Of a DNA stretch of 64,000 nucleotides, positions 52,485 through 61,404 are shown in pieces. The notes under the pieces were generated by a model. The model was not told the origin of the DNA. It searched no databases and saw only the letters and a program-made list of their open reading frames with translations. A program made the translations under genes and the position numbers. How positions within the stretch are numbered: position 1 is the first letter of the stretch; the number at the start of each line of letters is the position of its first letter. Source of the stretch: Paraglaciecola sp. L3A3 (GTDB lineage: Bacteria; Pseudomonadota; Gammaproteobacteria; Enterobacterales; Alteromonadaceae); NCBI RefSeq assembly GCF_009796765.1, contig NZ_CP047023.1, positions 2,463,501-2,527,500 on the forward strand. Reading direction: 5' to 3'.

Positions 52485-54569
52485 TTATGGGTAGCTATTT
52501 TCACTCTGAACAGTAGGAAGTATGAAATAAAATGCAGATCCAGCAGTAGGATTTTTAGCATAGTGAATACTCCCACCATGCTCTTCTATGATACTTTTTG
52601 AAATAGATAAACCGATTCCAGTGCCATTCTTTTTAGTGGAAGAAAAAGGGGTAAATAGCTTGCAAACCATGCTATCAGATAAGCCACATCCTGTGTCTAT
52701 AACCGATATTTTAACGCTTTTTTGCGTCATTAATTGCATCTGAAGTTCAATAATATTACCGTTTTCAAGCCCCCTATCCTGCATTGCTTCCATACCATTT
52801 CGCAGCAAATTTAGCAGCACTTGCTGTATTTGCACTACATCGACAAATACCTGTGTGAAAATTTTACAGTGATTAAACTTTATATTTATATCTCGCATTC
52901 TAGCGTCTGGCTCTGCTAGATTAGCCACTTCATTAATGAGCTTAAAACAATCAACCAATTCCTTTTGTCTATCCCCTCGTTTGGTCATTGCTTGCATTCT
53001 TTCTAAAACCGCACCAGCGCGATGGGAATGTTGACTTAACTTGTCAAATATTTCAGGCATTCTGGCAAAATCACCTCTGCCACATAGTTTTTTACCCGAT
53101 TCAGAATAGAGTGAAATGGTGGTTAAAGGTTGATTGATTTCATGAGCAATACCCGCCGCCATTTCTCCTAATGAATTAAGTCTATCGGCATGAGCCATTT
53201 GCTCAATATGAATACGCTTTTGGTCATCTGCTGCCCTTTGTTGGGTAATATCTCGGATCAAACCAACAAACACTCTATCTTGTTGATTTTTAATTTCGTT
53301 CACCGATAAATGAATGGGAAATATACTGCCATCTTTGCGTTGTGCTTCCAGTTCACGTCCATTTCCAATAATTGCCGATTTATTGGTCTTTAAATAATTA
53401 CTTAAGTAGTCATCATGTTTACTGGCGTATTCTTGAGGCATTAACAAATTGATATTTTTGTTTTTAATTTCATCAACTGTATAACCAAACATTTTTTCAG
53501 CAGCATCATTAAAACTTTGTATAAGACCTTTTTGATCGATTGTTATCACCGCTTCCACAACAGATTTGACTATGGCATCTGAAAATTCGTGGCTACGCAA
53601 TAGATCAACTTCGGCTTGTTTAATATTGGTAATATCAGTAATAAACCCTTCAATAATCGATTCATTATTGATTATAGATTTAACCGCTTCTCCTCGCTCC
53701 CAGATTAACCTTATACGATTGTCTTTAGTCAAAATGCGATATTCAAGTTCAAATAAACTATTATTTTTTATGGCTTGATTTACTGTTTGATAAACACGAT
53801 GGTAATCTTCGCTATGGATTATCTTACCCCACAGAATACTGTGTGTTTCGTATTCTTGTTTAGTGTAGCCAGTGACAGTCAAACAACCTTCGCTAGCAAA
53901 AATCATTGGCCAATTTTCTTGATTCCAAGATTGATAAGCCATGCCTGGTAAGTTTTTTAATAAATGCGCTACTTTATTCCTATCGTCATTAATGACTCTT
54001 GCTTTATTTCGGGCAGACAAAGCAGCGTAAACAGATAAACATATAAACAGCCACAACAAAATACCCAGCCACAGCAATATTTGGTTCATTTTAAAATAAG
54101 AATTATTTAAAAAATCGGCTTTTGGTAAGATGTTAATATGCCATGTTTGATTATCTAGGGTGAAGCTCGATTGTCTGCTCCATTCACTCTGATCTCCTAA
54201 GGTCGTTGATTGATTTGAATAGCGTTTTTTACCATTAACAGATAAAACAAACTGGTGTTCTATTAGTAAATATGAAGGGATTAAACTTTCGATGTATTGA
54301 TCTGTAATATTTTCCTTAAATTGAGTTGAATTAGCAGCCGTAACAGAGGTATTCATTTTATCTATAAGATTTTGTTGCAGTAATGAGGCAATACCTGTTG
54401 CGGTATTTTGGGTTAAACGATTCACATGTTCACGTGCTTGTGATGAGATAGAAAGTAAAGTTATGGCGATAATGGCAGCAGCAAATGCGCCAACAATAAT
54501 TGAGTACCATAAGTGCGCGTAACGTGAAAAAAATTGGACTATTGACACTTTGTTACTAGGGTTTGTCAT
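52485..54569 (-). CDS. FixL-like PAS sensor histidine kinase, kinase 2 (candidate heme sensor)
   Basis: A 694-aa kinase with a membrane helix at about 17-40, a roughly 125-residue periplasmic domain, a second helix at about 168-190, PAS 1 (about 200-320), PAS 2 (about 330-445), HisKA (H476 in 'GIAHEINQPLTTIS') and HATPase_c. PAS 2 aligns with FixL heme PAS: H385 in 'KHDDYLSNY' and R405 in 'IGNGRE' take the places of FixL H200 and R220, at the same 20-residue spacing. It is a paralogue of kinase 1, 81 bases upstream of it, so both may feed one FixJ. Confidence 0.92.
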   Translation of the reverse strand: MTNPSNKVSIVQFFSRYAHLWYSIIVGAFAAAIIAITLLSISSQAREHVNRLTQNTATGIASLLQQNLIDKMNTSVTAANSTQFKENITDQYIESLIPSYLLIEHQFVLSVNGKKRYSNQSTTLGDQSEWSRQSSFTLDNQTWHINILPKADFLNNSYFKMNQILLWLGILLWLFICLSVYAALSARNKARVINDDRNKVAHLLKNLPGMAYQSWNQENWPMIFASEGCLTVTGYTKQEYETHSILWGKIIHSEDYHRVYQTVNQAIKNNSLFELEYRILTKDNRIRLIWERGEAVKSIINNESIIEGFITDITNIKQAEVDLLRSHEFSDAIVKSVVEAVITIDQKGLIQSFNDAAEKMFGYTVDEIKNKNINLLMPQEYASKHDDYLSNYLKTNKSAIIGNGRELEAQRKDGSIFPIHLSVNEIKNQQDRVFVGLIRDITQQRAADDQKRIHIEQMAHADRLNSLGEMAAGIAHEINQPLTTISLYSESGKKLCGRGDFARMPEIFDKLSQHSHRAGAVLERMQAMTKRGDRQKELVDCFKLINEVANLAEPDARMRDINIKFNHCKIFTQVFVDVVQIQQVLLNLLRNGMEAMQDRGLENGNIIELQMQLMTQKSVKISVIDTGCGLSDSMVCKLFTPFSSTKKNGTGIGLSISKSIIEEHGGSIHYAKNPTAGSAFYFILPTVQSENSYP

Positions 54570-54767
54570 TTATACAATCCAATTGTTAGTAGTCTTTTGT
54601 TTAACAGCCGTTGGTTTTTACATACCAAGTCATTGGTCTAGGGTAAGAATAAACTCCGAAGATCAATATTACAATAGAATCAGAGTCTTAGGGGGATTAC
54701 TATCTGCGTATATTGAAAAGTTTGGCTGGAGCGTGCTTAAAGTGATTTTAAGATTAAATGTTATTTA

Positions 54768-54812
54768 AAAAGATGCCCTGAATAGAAACAATTGATGGTT
54801 AATATTCAGGGG
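54768..54812 (-). terminator. Probable terminator after the Usp gene
   Basis: CCCTGAATA (54776-54784) and TATTCAGGG (54803-54811) form an exact 9-bp stem with an 18-base loop. On the minus strand it is followed by ATCTTTTT, so it fits termination of the universal stress protein gene, whose stop is 26 bases away. Confidence 0.65.
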
Positions 54813-54837
54813 CGACATTCTCAATTAAACAGGGCGA

Positions 54838-55275
54838 CTAATCCTCGTGAATACGTACCGCCAATACATCTTGTTTAACACCATGCAGAACTGAATTTGC
54901 GGTAGAACCGAGTAGTAATTTAATACCGCTGCGGCCATGAGTACCAATGACAATTAAATCAGCTTTAATTTTGTCTGCGATATGTTTAATTTCATCCCCT
55001 GCTTCGCCTACTTTTAACAGTACTTTTTCCTCGGCAATACCGAACTGTTTGGCAATCCCTTTTAGCTTTTCACTGGCAAGTTCAATCCGTGTTGTATCTT
55101 CAACCATGTCTAAATTGGCCCCATATAAATAGGGTTGTATATAAATAGAAGGCATGGGAATATAAAGTAAACTTAGCTCATCAACTGAATCACATATAGT
55201 TAATGCCTTTTGAATAACGCTTTCGTATTGGGAATTGATATCAATGGCGACTAGTACATTTTTGTAATTACTCAT
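54838..55275 (-). CDS. Universal stress protein, UspA family
   Basis: A 145-aa single Usp domain (Rossmann-like): 'NVLVAIDINSQYESVIQKAL' at the start, 'ADLIVIGTHGRSGIKLLLGS' near residues 105-124 and a final strand 'DVLAVRI'. The nucleotide loop normally reads G-x2-G-x9-G-S/T; here the second gap is eight residues, one short, so ATP binding is uncertain. It lies between the FixL kinases and the voltage-sensor/CorA gene and is transcribed as they are. Usp proteins rise in growth arrest and redox or ion stress. Confidence 0.92.
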   Translation of the reverse strand: MSNYKNVLVAIDINSQYESVIQKALTICDSVDELSLLYIPMPSIYIQPYLYGANLDMVEDTTRIELASEKLKGIAKQFGIAEEKVLLKVGEAGDEIKHIADKIKADLIVIGTHGRSGIKLLLGSTANSVLHGVKQDVLAVRIHED

Positions 55276-55438
55276 TTTATTAATCCTTCAAACCATTACT
55301 AAAATTAACAATTACTACTATGCAAAAAAGTGCTTGTCACTGCTATTAGGTATTACCCGTAGTCGAATGTGGCTAGTACTTGGACAATTAAATGGGTTTT
55401 ATATCGACAATTCTAAGGTGGCGACTAAGTTCTAATCT

Positions 55439-56827
55439 TCAGCGTAACCACCCTTTTATTGCAAAAATATATAAACTCAGGGTCATTGTTACCCCTACCC
55501 CAAATGCAATTTGAGAAAGGGTTGCCGGCCATGGTGCATCTGTTATATTCATGCCAAGTAGACCCCCAATTGTTGCTGGAATTAGTGCCAATGCTGTAAG
55601 TAAAGCCAATAATCGCATTACCCGATTCATTTGAAAGGATGCAACATTAAGGCGTAGATCAACTAAACCCTGCAATGATTCTCGTATATCTTCTATGTTG
55701 TCATAAAGATCCAATGCATCATCAGCTAAAAACCTAAATGGCTCTCTAGCGCTGGGACTCGCATTGGCGATATTTATTTTGCCACTGTGTAAGTCTCTGA
55801 TCACGCTTTTCAGATGCTTCATACTGGCACGAGTTTTTAAAATGTCAGCCCTGAGGGTAAATGTACGTGCTAAAAAAGCGTCGTCTGCTAATAGACTTTG
55901 CTCAAGCTCTAGATTAGTTAGCATGACTTCAATAGTTTCAGTTACTTGGGTATAAGCTGACATTATTTCACTGACCAAGGCTAACGTCGCTCTGACAATC
56001 TTCGGAGTATTAGTATCAATACTAGACAATCGTAATTGTACTTTTTCATCTAGATCAGTATGCTCGCGACTCATGACAACAACATTTACAGCAGTACCGA
56101 CCAATAAAATCGGCGTACGTATCAGACGTTCGCCAGGCAACATCGGCCTTGGGTAGCGCACAAAAAAGGTAGAAAAATTTTCAAGAGTATCAAAACCAGC
56201 ACTCGATGAGCTGAACAGGCCTTTTACTGCACTGACAGGTACTCGCAATGCTTCAGTGATAGAGATTAGACGCGATTGATCTAAACCAGAAATGAATAGC
56301 CAATCTGGTTGGCCATTACTGATCCGGTTTAAACCTTGCTCCCAGCTAATGACTTCAAATTGTGTCCCTGTGTTACCTAGTAACTGTACTTTTAGCTCGG
56401 TTTCTGGGTGATTAGGACTATTATTAGCCGTTTTGTCGTCAATTTTAAGCGCTAGACTTGACCTGGCTCCCAATAAAGCAATGCGTCCCACTCTGATTAG
56501 TCTGAAAACTGGCGAATGTCTCAGTACATCCGGTACCAAAGGAATAAAAGCAATTAAAGCACTTAATATAATCAATATATCAATGACACGCCTGCCATCA
56601 ATTACAAATTCCATTTTATATTTAGCCAGCAATAAACCACTTGTATATTCCAAAATAAACAACAGGATAATGGCATATTCTAGTCCTGCCAATATGAGGT
56701 TTGTAGAGTCATTAAATTCAAATACTAATGGAGCTATAAACAAAAATAACGATAAAAGAGCAAAGAAGCCAAGCACGGCATCAGTGAGAAATCGTTCAAT
56801 TAACTTGATGAGAATTATCTTTTTCAA
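55439..56827 (-). CDS. Voltage-sensor-domain/CorA fusion membrane protein
   Basis: A 462-aa protein that joins two known modules. Residues 1-125 look like an S1-S4 voltage sensor: S1 about 15-36, S2 about 45-68 with F57-x-x-E60, S3 about 80-98 with D83, and S4 'FRLIRVGRIALLGARSS', with R109, R112, R115 and R122. Residues about 145-462 are a CorA-type Mg2+/divalent channel: cytoplasmic domain with 'DWLFISGLDQSRLISITEAL', a long stalk helix, TM1 ending in the signature G425-M426-N427, and TM2 (about 437-457). No S5-S6 pore is present. The TTG start has AGGAG 8 bases upstream. It lies between the Usp and MscS genes. Confidence 0.85.
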   Translation of the reverse strand: MKKIILIKLIERFLTDAVLGFFALLSLFLFIAPLVFEFNDSTNLILAGLEYAIILLFILEYTSGLLLAKYKMEFVIDGRRVIDILIILSALIAFIPLVPDVLRHSPVFRLIRVGRIALLGARSSLALKIDDKTANNSPNHPETELKVQLLGNTGTQFEVISWEQGLNRISNGQPDWLFISGLDQSRLISITEALRVPVSAVKGLFSSSSAGFDTLENFSTFFVRYPRPMLPGERLIRTPILLVGTAVNVVVMSREHTDLDEKVQLRLSSIDTNTPKIVRATLALVSEIMSAYTQVTETIEVMLTNLELEQSLLADDAFLARTFTLRADILKTRASMKHLKSVIRDLHSGKINIANASPSAREPFRFLADDALDLYDNIEDIRESLQGLVDLRLNVASFQMNRVMRLLALLTALALIPATIGGLLGMNITDAPWPATLSQIAFGVGVTMTLSLYIFAIKGWLR

Positions 56828-56925
56828 ATTTGTTACTCCTGAGGCACATATACAGAGTCTCCTTATTCCAGGTTCTTAGCCTGATTGACTTAGCAACTAA
56901 CAACTAGACGCTAAAGTAATGTTGT

Positions 56926-57963
56926 TTAATCTGTTTTACTGTCCTGATTTTTTAAGCGCTCTTCCTCTTCTTCAAGTTGGCGATTTAACTTTGTTAATTC
57001 AACTTCAATTGTTTCACGCTCTACATCGCTTAAGGTTTCTTTGCCTTTTTCTAAGTTCGCAGTGTGTTGTTCAATTGCGGTTTGAATATTTGTGATGGCT
57101 GAGGCCATTTCAGCTTTATCAAAGGCCAGCTTCTCTAAATTGTTTTCATTACTATCAACTTTAGGCTCAGAATATTGTGGGATGATAGCTTGTTCCCCCA
57201 TGACACGTGTGTTCATAAAGTTAGGAGATACGATTTCTATTTTGTCTGCATGTAAGCGATCTAGTACAGCATTATACAGCTTGGCTTTAACGGATAATAA
57301 ATGGCTTATATCTGCTAAATGTCCAGCAATTCTATAAGTCACAGAAAAGTCGCCTAAACTTTGGATTTGTACAAATCCTTCTGTTAAACCAGCATCTTCT
57401 GCGGCTAAACATAATTGCTTGGCAATGCGTTGTCTTGAAATGTCATAGCCTAAAGAAATATCAATCGACACAATCGTACCTGAACTTTTTACTACTTTTA
57501 CTGGATAGGTGACCATATGGATATTAGGGATTGTCACAAGATCACTTTTATCTGTTTGGATTTCAATGTGCAACAAGTTCATTTCTGTTGCTCGGCCTGT
57601 AATATTATCTACCGTAATGTAATCACCTAACTTGATATTTTTAATTATCCTTAGCATAACGCCAGCCAAGATATTGCTGATAAAAGTAGTGGAAGAAAAT
57701 GCAATTGCGGCACTGAGTAAAATACCAAATAAAGTTAATAATTGACCTCGTAGCGCATCACTTAACGGTAAAGCAATAATAATTGCTACCACAGAGACTA
57801 AGGTCAGAGACAACATTATGAACTGAAAAAGAAACTTACGTTTTTGCCAACGCTCTTTCAAGTAATGATTAAGGACAGCTAGCAGTATAAAACTAAAAAA
57901 TATTGTGATTAAAAGGATCACAATATTATAACTCGCAGAAAACATGTCCAATATATATGTCAT
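56926..57963 (-). CDS. MscS-family mechanosensitive channel
   Basis: A 345-aa protein with three membrane helices (about 10-32, 45-65, 72-105). The third has the Gly/Ala-rich pore pattern 'SAAIAFSSTTFISNILAGVM', followed by the beta domain ('LGDYITVDNITGRATEMNLL') and the C-terminal alpha/beta vestibule to about 250. A further 75 residues form a charged coiled coil ('ERETIEVELTKLNRQLEEEE') not present in E. coli MscS. It should vent solutes upon hypo-osmotic shock. It is in line with the CorA-fusion gene (98-base gap). Confidence 0.9.
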   Translation of the reverse strand: MTYILDMFSASYNIVILLITIFFSFILLAVLNHYLKERWQKRKFLFQFIMLSLTLVSVVAIIIALPLSDALRGQLLTLFGILLSAAIAFSSTTFISNILAGVMLRIIKNIKLGDYITVDNITGRATEMNLLHIEIQTDKSDLVTIPNIHMVTYPVKVVKSSGTIVSIDISLGYDISRQRIAKQLCLAAEDAGLTEGFVQIQSLGDFSVTYRIAGHLADISHLLSVKAKLYNAVLDRLHADKIEIVSPNFMNTRVMGEQAIIPQYSEPKVDSNENNLEKLAFDKAEMASAITNIQTAIEQHTANLEKGKETLSDVERETIEVELTKLNRQLEEEEERLKNQDSKTD

Positions 57964-58341
57964 TGTTACAACCTTAGGGATTAGCTAGATAATTAAGAAC
58001 TTTTTTGTCGTTATCGCCTTAGGTTTGTTAAACCCAATAATTCGTATTTAAACCATATCTGGGTTAAAAAGTCTTCTGTAAAAGGAGAAAACCCTAAGTA
58101 ATTGTTATAAATACATAAAGTAAAAGTCAAAATTGTCGACTAAACTAATATTAATTAATAACTATTACCTGAAAAGCTATTATCTATGTGTTTTGCTGTA
58201 AATGACCAAAGAGTTTTTTTATATAATAGTATTAATTCATAACACACTGATGTACGGTAAATAATATTCACCATTATGATACGAATGAACATATATTTGG
58301 TTGGCTAAATAATCAAATGACATTTTTGGACCTTGTGTATT
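57964..58341. other. Divergent intergenic region between MscS and GGDEF-EAL genes
   Basis: This 378-bp AT-rich gap must hold both promoters. I see AACCCA / TGGGTT at about 58029-58075 as a weak inverted repeat, and TTTTTTATATAATAGT at about 58214-58229 as a possible -10 area for the + gene. There is no coding frame of interest. Confidence 0.4.
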
Positions 58342-60435
58342 ATGAAATCAAGTAAAACTAGCAATATTCTTGCTCACCAGCAGGTGACTAATGATACTCT
58401 TCATCAGTTATTTGATGAAGTTAATGCTATTTCAGTTCAAGGATATGACGAAGAAAGGCGAGTTATATATTGGAATGAAGGAAGCGAATTACTTTACGGT
58501 TACAGGAAAGATGAAGCTTCTGGAAAAAAGTTAGAAGACCTCATCATTCCAGATACAATCCGCCAATTGGTGATTGATGCTCACTATCAGTGGATAAAGA
58601 ATGGCATTGAAATCCCTGCAACGGAAATTACCTTACGTCATAAAAATGGTAATGATGTTTCTGTGTTTTCTAGTCATGTCATGTTCACCAATCAATATAA
58701 TGTCAAACAAATGTATTGTATTGATATCGATTTATCTGATGTTAGGCAAGCTCAAGAACAAGCTATGTTTAAGCAACATATGCTCGAAACTATCTTTACT
58801 GCTATTCCTGATTTATTTTTCTTGATGACTGATGATGGAACTATCATTGATTATCATGCTAATGATGAACAAAATCTGTATGTTTCGCCTGAGCAATTTG
58901 TCGGCGCTAATATCAACTCTTTTTTACCCGAAAAAATTGTCATTTTATTTAAAAAAAATATAGCTAAGTTGAAACAACATAAAGGTATTGTTAGTTTTGA
59001 ATACGAACTTGATATGCCTCAAGGGCAGGCATTTTTTGAAGCCAGAATTAGCCTTTTGTCCAAATATAATCAAATTGTAGCAATTATACGTGATATTACT
59101 GAACAACAAAAAACGGCAGAATTAATTCGTCATCAGGCATACTTTGATAGCCTTACTTCCCTACCAAACAGATTTTTAGCTCTAGACCGTTTATCACAGA
59201 TGTTGGCCAGCGCTGAAAAAAATGCAGAAGAAATGGCCGTTCTTTTCATAGATATAGACGATTTCAAAAAAATAAATGATTCTCTCGGACATGAAATAGG
59301 CGATAAATTATTAGTCAGAGCTGCAAATAGATTACAAGATGTCATTCGCAATGAAGATACTGTTGGCCGCCTAGGGGGTGATGAATTTATTGTCTTACTT
59401 AAGGGACTTACAGATCATGAAGCTACTATGGACAGTGTCGAAAATCTGCTTAAAACATTTAGAACGCCTTTCATTCTGGATGGAAGAGAAATTATGCTCA
59501 CTATCAGTATTGGCGTGGCTATTTACCCTGATAACGGCAGATCATCTTCTGACCTAATACGAAATGCCGACACGGCCATGTACCAAGCAAAATCTTCAGG
59601 TCGTAATACTTTTTCGTTTTTTACTGACGAAATGAACGTCATAATGCAGCGCCGTTTTCAAATTGAAGAACAGATGTTAGGTGCATTAGCAAATAATGAA
59701 TTTGAAGTGTATTACCAGCCTCAGTTCAATGTTGAAAGCACCAAAATAATCGGTGCTGAAGCTTTACTTCGTTGGCATAATAAAAGTCTAGGAAGTATCA
59801 GGCCTGATGAGTTCATTCCCATTGCAGAACATACAGGGCATATAGTCCCTATCGGTGAATTTGTTATCAAACAAGCTTTAACCTTTTTGAATAAATGGCA
59901 AAAAATCGACCAACAGGATTATACTATTTCAGTGAATTTATCCCCCCGTCAATTTAGGGACACGGAGTTAGTGCAATTCATTAAAAACACCTTAAAAGAC
60001 ACCAATATTGCGCCACAATTTTTAGACCTTGAAATTACTGAAGGAGTTTTAATGAGTGGCCAATCCTATATCCTTCAAGCCTTCACTGAAATTAATCAAT
60101 TAGGTATTAAAATAGCAATGGATGATTTTGGCACAGGTTATTCGTCTCTTAGTTATTTGCGACAATACCCATTTGATGAACTAAAAATAGATCGTAGTTT
60201 CATTCAAGGTATTACTACGAACAAAGCAGATTGTGACTTGGTAAAAGCGACTATAGCCATGTCACATAGTTTAGGATTAACTGTGGTAGCTGAAGGAGTT
60301 GAAACGATTGAACAATTGCAATCGTTAGACTATTTGGGTTGTAATTTTGGTCAAGGTTATTATTTGAGTAAACCTATACCTGCAGATGAGTTGTTAGATT
60401 TTTCAGCTAATCATTTGAACAAACTTCGAAATTAA
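58342..60435 (+). CDS. PAS-PAS-GGDEF-EAL cyclic-di-GMP protein
   Basis: A 697-aa cytoplasmic protein. PAS 1 is at about 15-130 and PAS 2 at about 135-250. The GGDEF domain (about 260-425) keeps an intact GGDEF at 345-349, and the EAL domain (about 440-690) has EAL at 473-475, 'NLSPRQF', 'DLEITEGVL' and 'DDFGTGYSSL'. Both halves therefore look catalytically competent (synthesis from GTP and hydrolysis to pGpG). It has no membrane segment. The ATG at 58342 is preferred over a TTG at 58333 because GGA lies too close to the latter. It is divergent from the ion-channel genes. Confidence 0.93.
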   Translation: MKSSKTSNILAHQQVTNDTLHQLFDEVNAISVQGYDEERRVIYWNEGSELLYGYRKDEASGKKLEDLIIPDTIRQLVIDAHYQWIKNGIEIPATEITLRHKNGNDVSVFSSHVMFTNQYNVKQMYCIDIDLSDVRQAQEQAMFKQHMLETIFTAIPDLFFLMTDDGTIIDYHANDEQNLYVSPEQFVGANINSFLPEKIVILFKKNIAKLKQHKGIVSFEYELDMPQGQAFFEARISLLSKYNQIVAIIRDITEQQKTAELIRHQAYFDSLTSLPNRFLALDRLSQMLASAEKNAEEMAVLFIDIDDFKKINDSLGHEIGDKLLVRAANRLQDVIRNEDTVGRLGGDEFIVLLKGLTDHEATMDSVENLLKTFRTPFILDGREIMLTISIGVAIYPDNGRSSSDLIRNADTAMYQAKSSGRNTFSFFTDEMNVIMQRRFQIEEQMLGALANNEFEVYYQPQFNVESTKIIGAEALLRWHNKSLGSIRPDEFIPIAEHTGHIVPIGEFVIKQALTFLNKWQKIDQQDYTISVNLSPRQFRDTELVQFIKNTLKDTNIAPQFLDLEITEGVLMSGQSYILQAFTEINQLGIKIAMDDFGTGYSSLSYLRQYPFDELKIDRSFIQGITTNKADCDLVKATIAMSHSLGLTVVAEGVETIEQLQSLDYLGCNFGQGYYLSKPIPADELLDFSANHLNKLRN

Positions 60436-60457
60436 CGGTTTTATCAGCAAACCGTTT
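60434..60457 (+). terminator. Hairpin after the GGDEF-EAL gene
   Basis: AACGGTTT (60434-60441) pairs with AAACCGTT around a 7-base loop, overlapping the stop codon. It is followed by TTCTATTATC, a weak U-tract. It lies between convergent genes and may serve both. Confidence 0.6.
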
Positions 60458-60510
60458 CTATTATCAGGTTAAAATAAATGACTGTAAAAGTGAATTAAAG
60501 CCAGCCACTA

Positions 60511-61404
60511 TTATTTTGCTAATAACTCATAGCCTGCCAATACATCGTTAAGCTCTTCGTCAATTGAATTTTGGCGCCAGCGATTGAATTCTCGACCAAG
60601 ATTTTCAAGTAACTCATCAATGTTTTTTTCAGCACGTTGCATCGCTGCTAAGCGGCTGACATTTTCGCTAGCGAGTGATTCAGCGCATGCACGGTAAAGT
60701 GAAATAAAAACATATTCTCGAATAAGCGCCCTGACAGTAGCGGTAGTACTGCATAATATTTCGGGTAATAGTTTAGTGGGCCAAGGGATTTGAGCCAGAG
60801 TAAGTTGCCATTGCCGATCTAATGGTAACAATCTTTGGGATACGGGTTGATACAAGGTACCTACAGTCGGCTGGTTGTGAAAAACATAGACACTAGCGGA
60901 TTCAATTTGCGATGCATATTTTTCACTGTCGATCTGAATATTTCTAATCAAACCTGCAATATCGTTGACACTGGTTGGTACCGTAAAACCTTTGGCCATA
61001 TTAAAGCCCGCGTCAGCAAGGCGTGAATAAACTCGTTCACTCACAGCCCAAATCAACGGTTTACCACCAATATCCGCTAGGGTTTTGATGGCAAAATCAG
61101 CGACATCTTCATTGAATTGGCCAACTAGGCCTTGATCTGAACCAAATATAATCACCCCAATAACTTCATTGTTGTGTTTATTGGTCGGCAGATTTGTGGT
61201 AATTGCGGATATGTTGGATTCAGACGCACGTAAACTGGCACTCAAGCCCAGCTCAACAGTTCGGTAATAATCAGCTAATGCGCTTACAGACTGTTCATAT
61301 TGGCTAATGCTAGAGGCCGCAAGCGCCTTCATAGTGCGAACCACGCCTTTAAGATCGCTAGCACTGGCTATCTTATGACTTAGATTGGCTGCAGTGTTGC
61401 TCAT
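60511..61404 (-). CDS. atpG: N-ATPase (alternate F1F0 ATPase) gamma subunit
   Basis: A 297-aa central-stalk subunit. The N-terminal helix 'HKIASASDLKGVVRTMKALA' and the C-terminal 'ENVSRLAAMQRAEKNIDELL' form the rotor coiled coil, and 'VIIFGSDQGLVGQFNE' is the central Rossmann part. It couples F1 catalysis to rotation of the c ring. It is the last gene of the operon, sharing one base with the atpA stop. The order c-b-alpha-gamma, without a separate delta gene, is that of the Na+-type N-ATPase and not of the housekeeping atp operon. Confidence 0.9.
   Translation of the reverse strand: MSNTAANLSHKIASASDLKGVVRTMKALAASSISQYEQSVSALADYYRTVELGLSASLRASESNISAITTNLPTNKHNNEVIGVIIFGSDQGLVGQFNEDVADFAIKTLADIGGKPLIWAVSERVYSRLADAGFNMAKGFTVPTSVNDIAGLIRNIQIDSEKYASQIESASVYVFHNQPTVGTLYQPVSQRLLPLDRQWQLTLAQIPWPTKLLPEILCSTTATVRALIREYVFISLYRACAESLASENVSRLAAMQRAEKNIDELLENLGREFNRWRQNSIDEELNDVLAGYELLAK

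Noticed and set aside
54550..54768. 72-codon + frame in the gap before the Usp gene
   Set aside because: It starts inside the kinase 2 gene on the other strand, has no ribosome site and no family likeness; it looks like a chance frame in the kinase promoter region.
54570..54837. FNR box (TTGAT-N4-ATCAA) for the FixL/Usp genes
   Set aside because: Only half-sites such as TTGAT are present; no full palindrome at the right distance.
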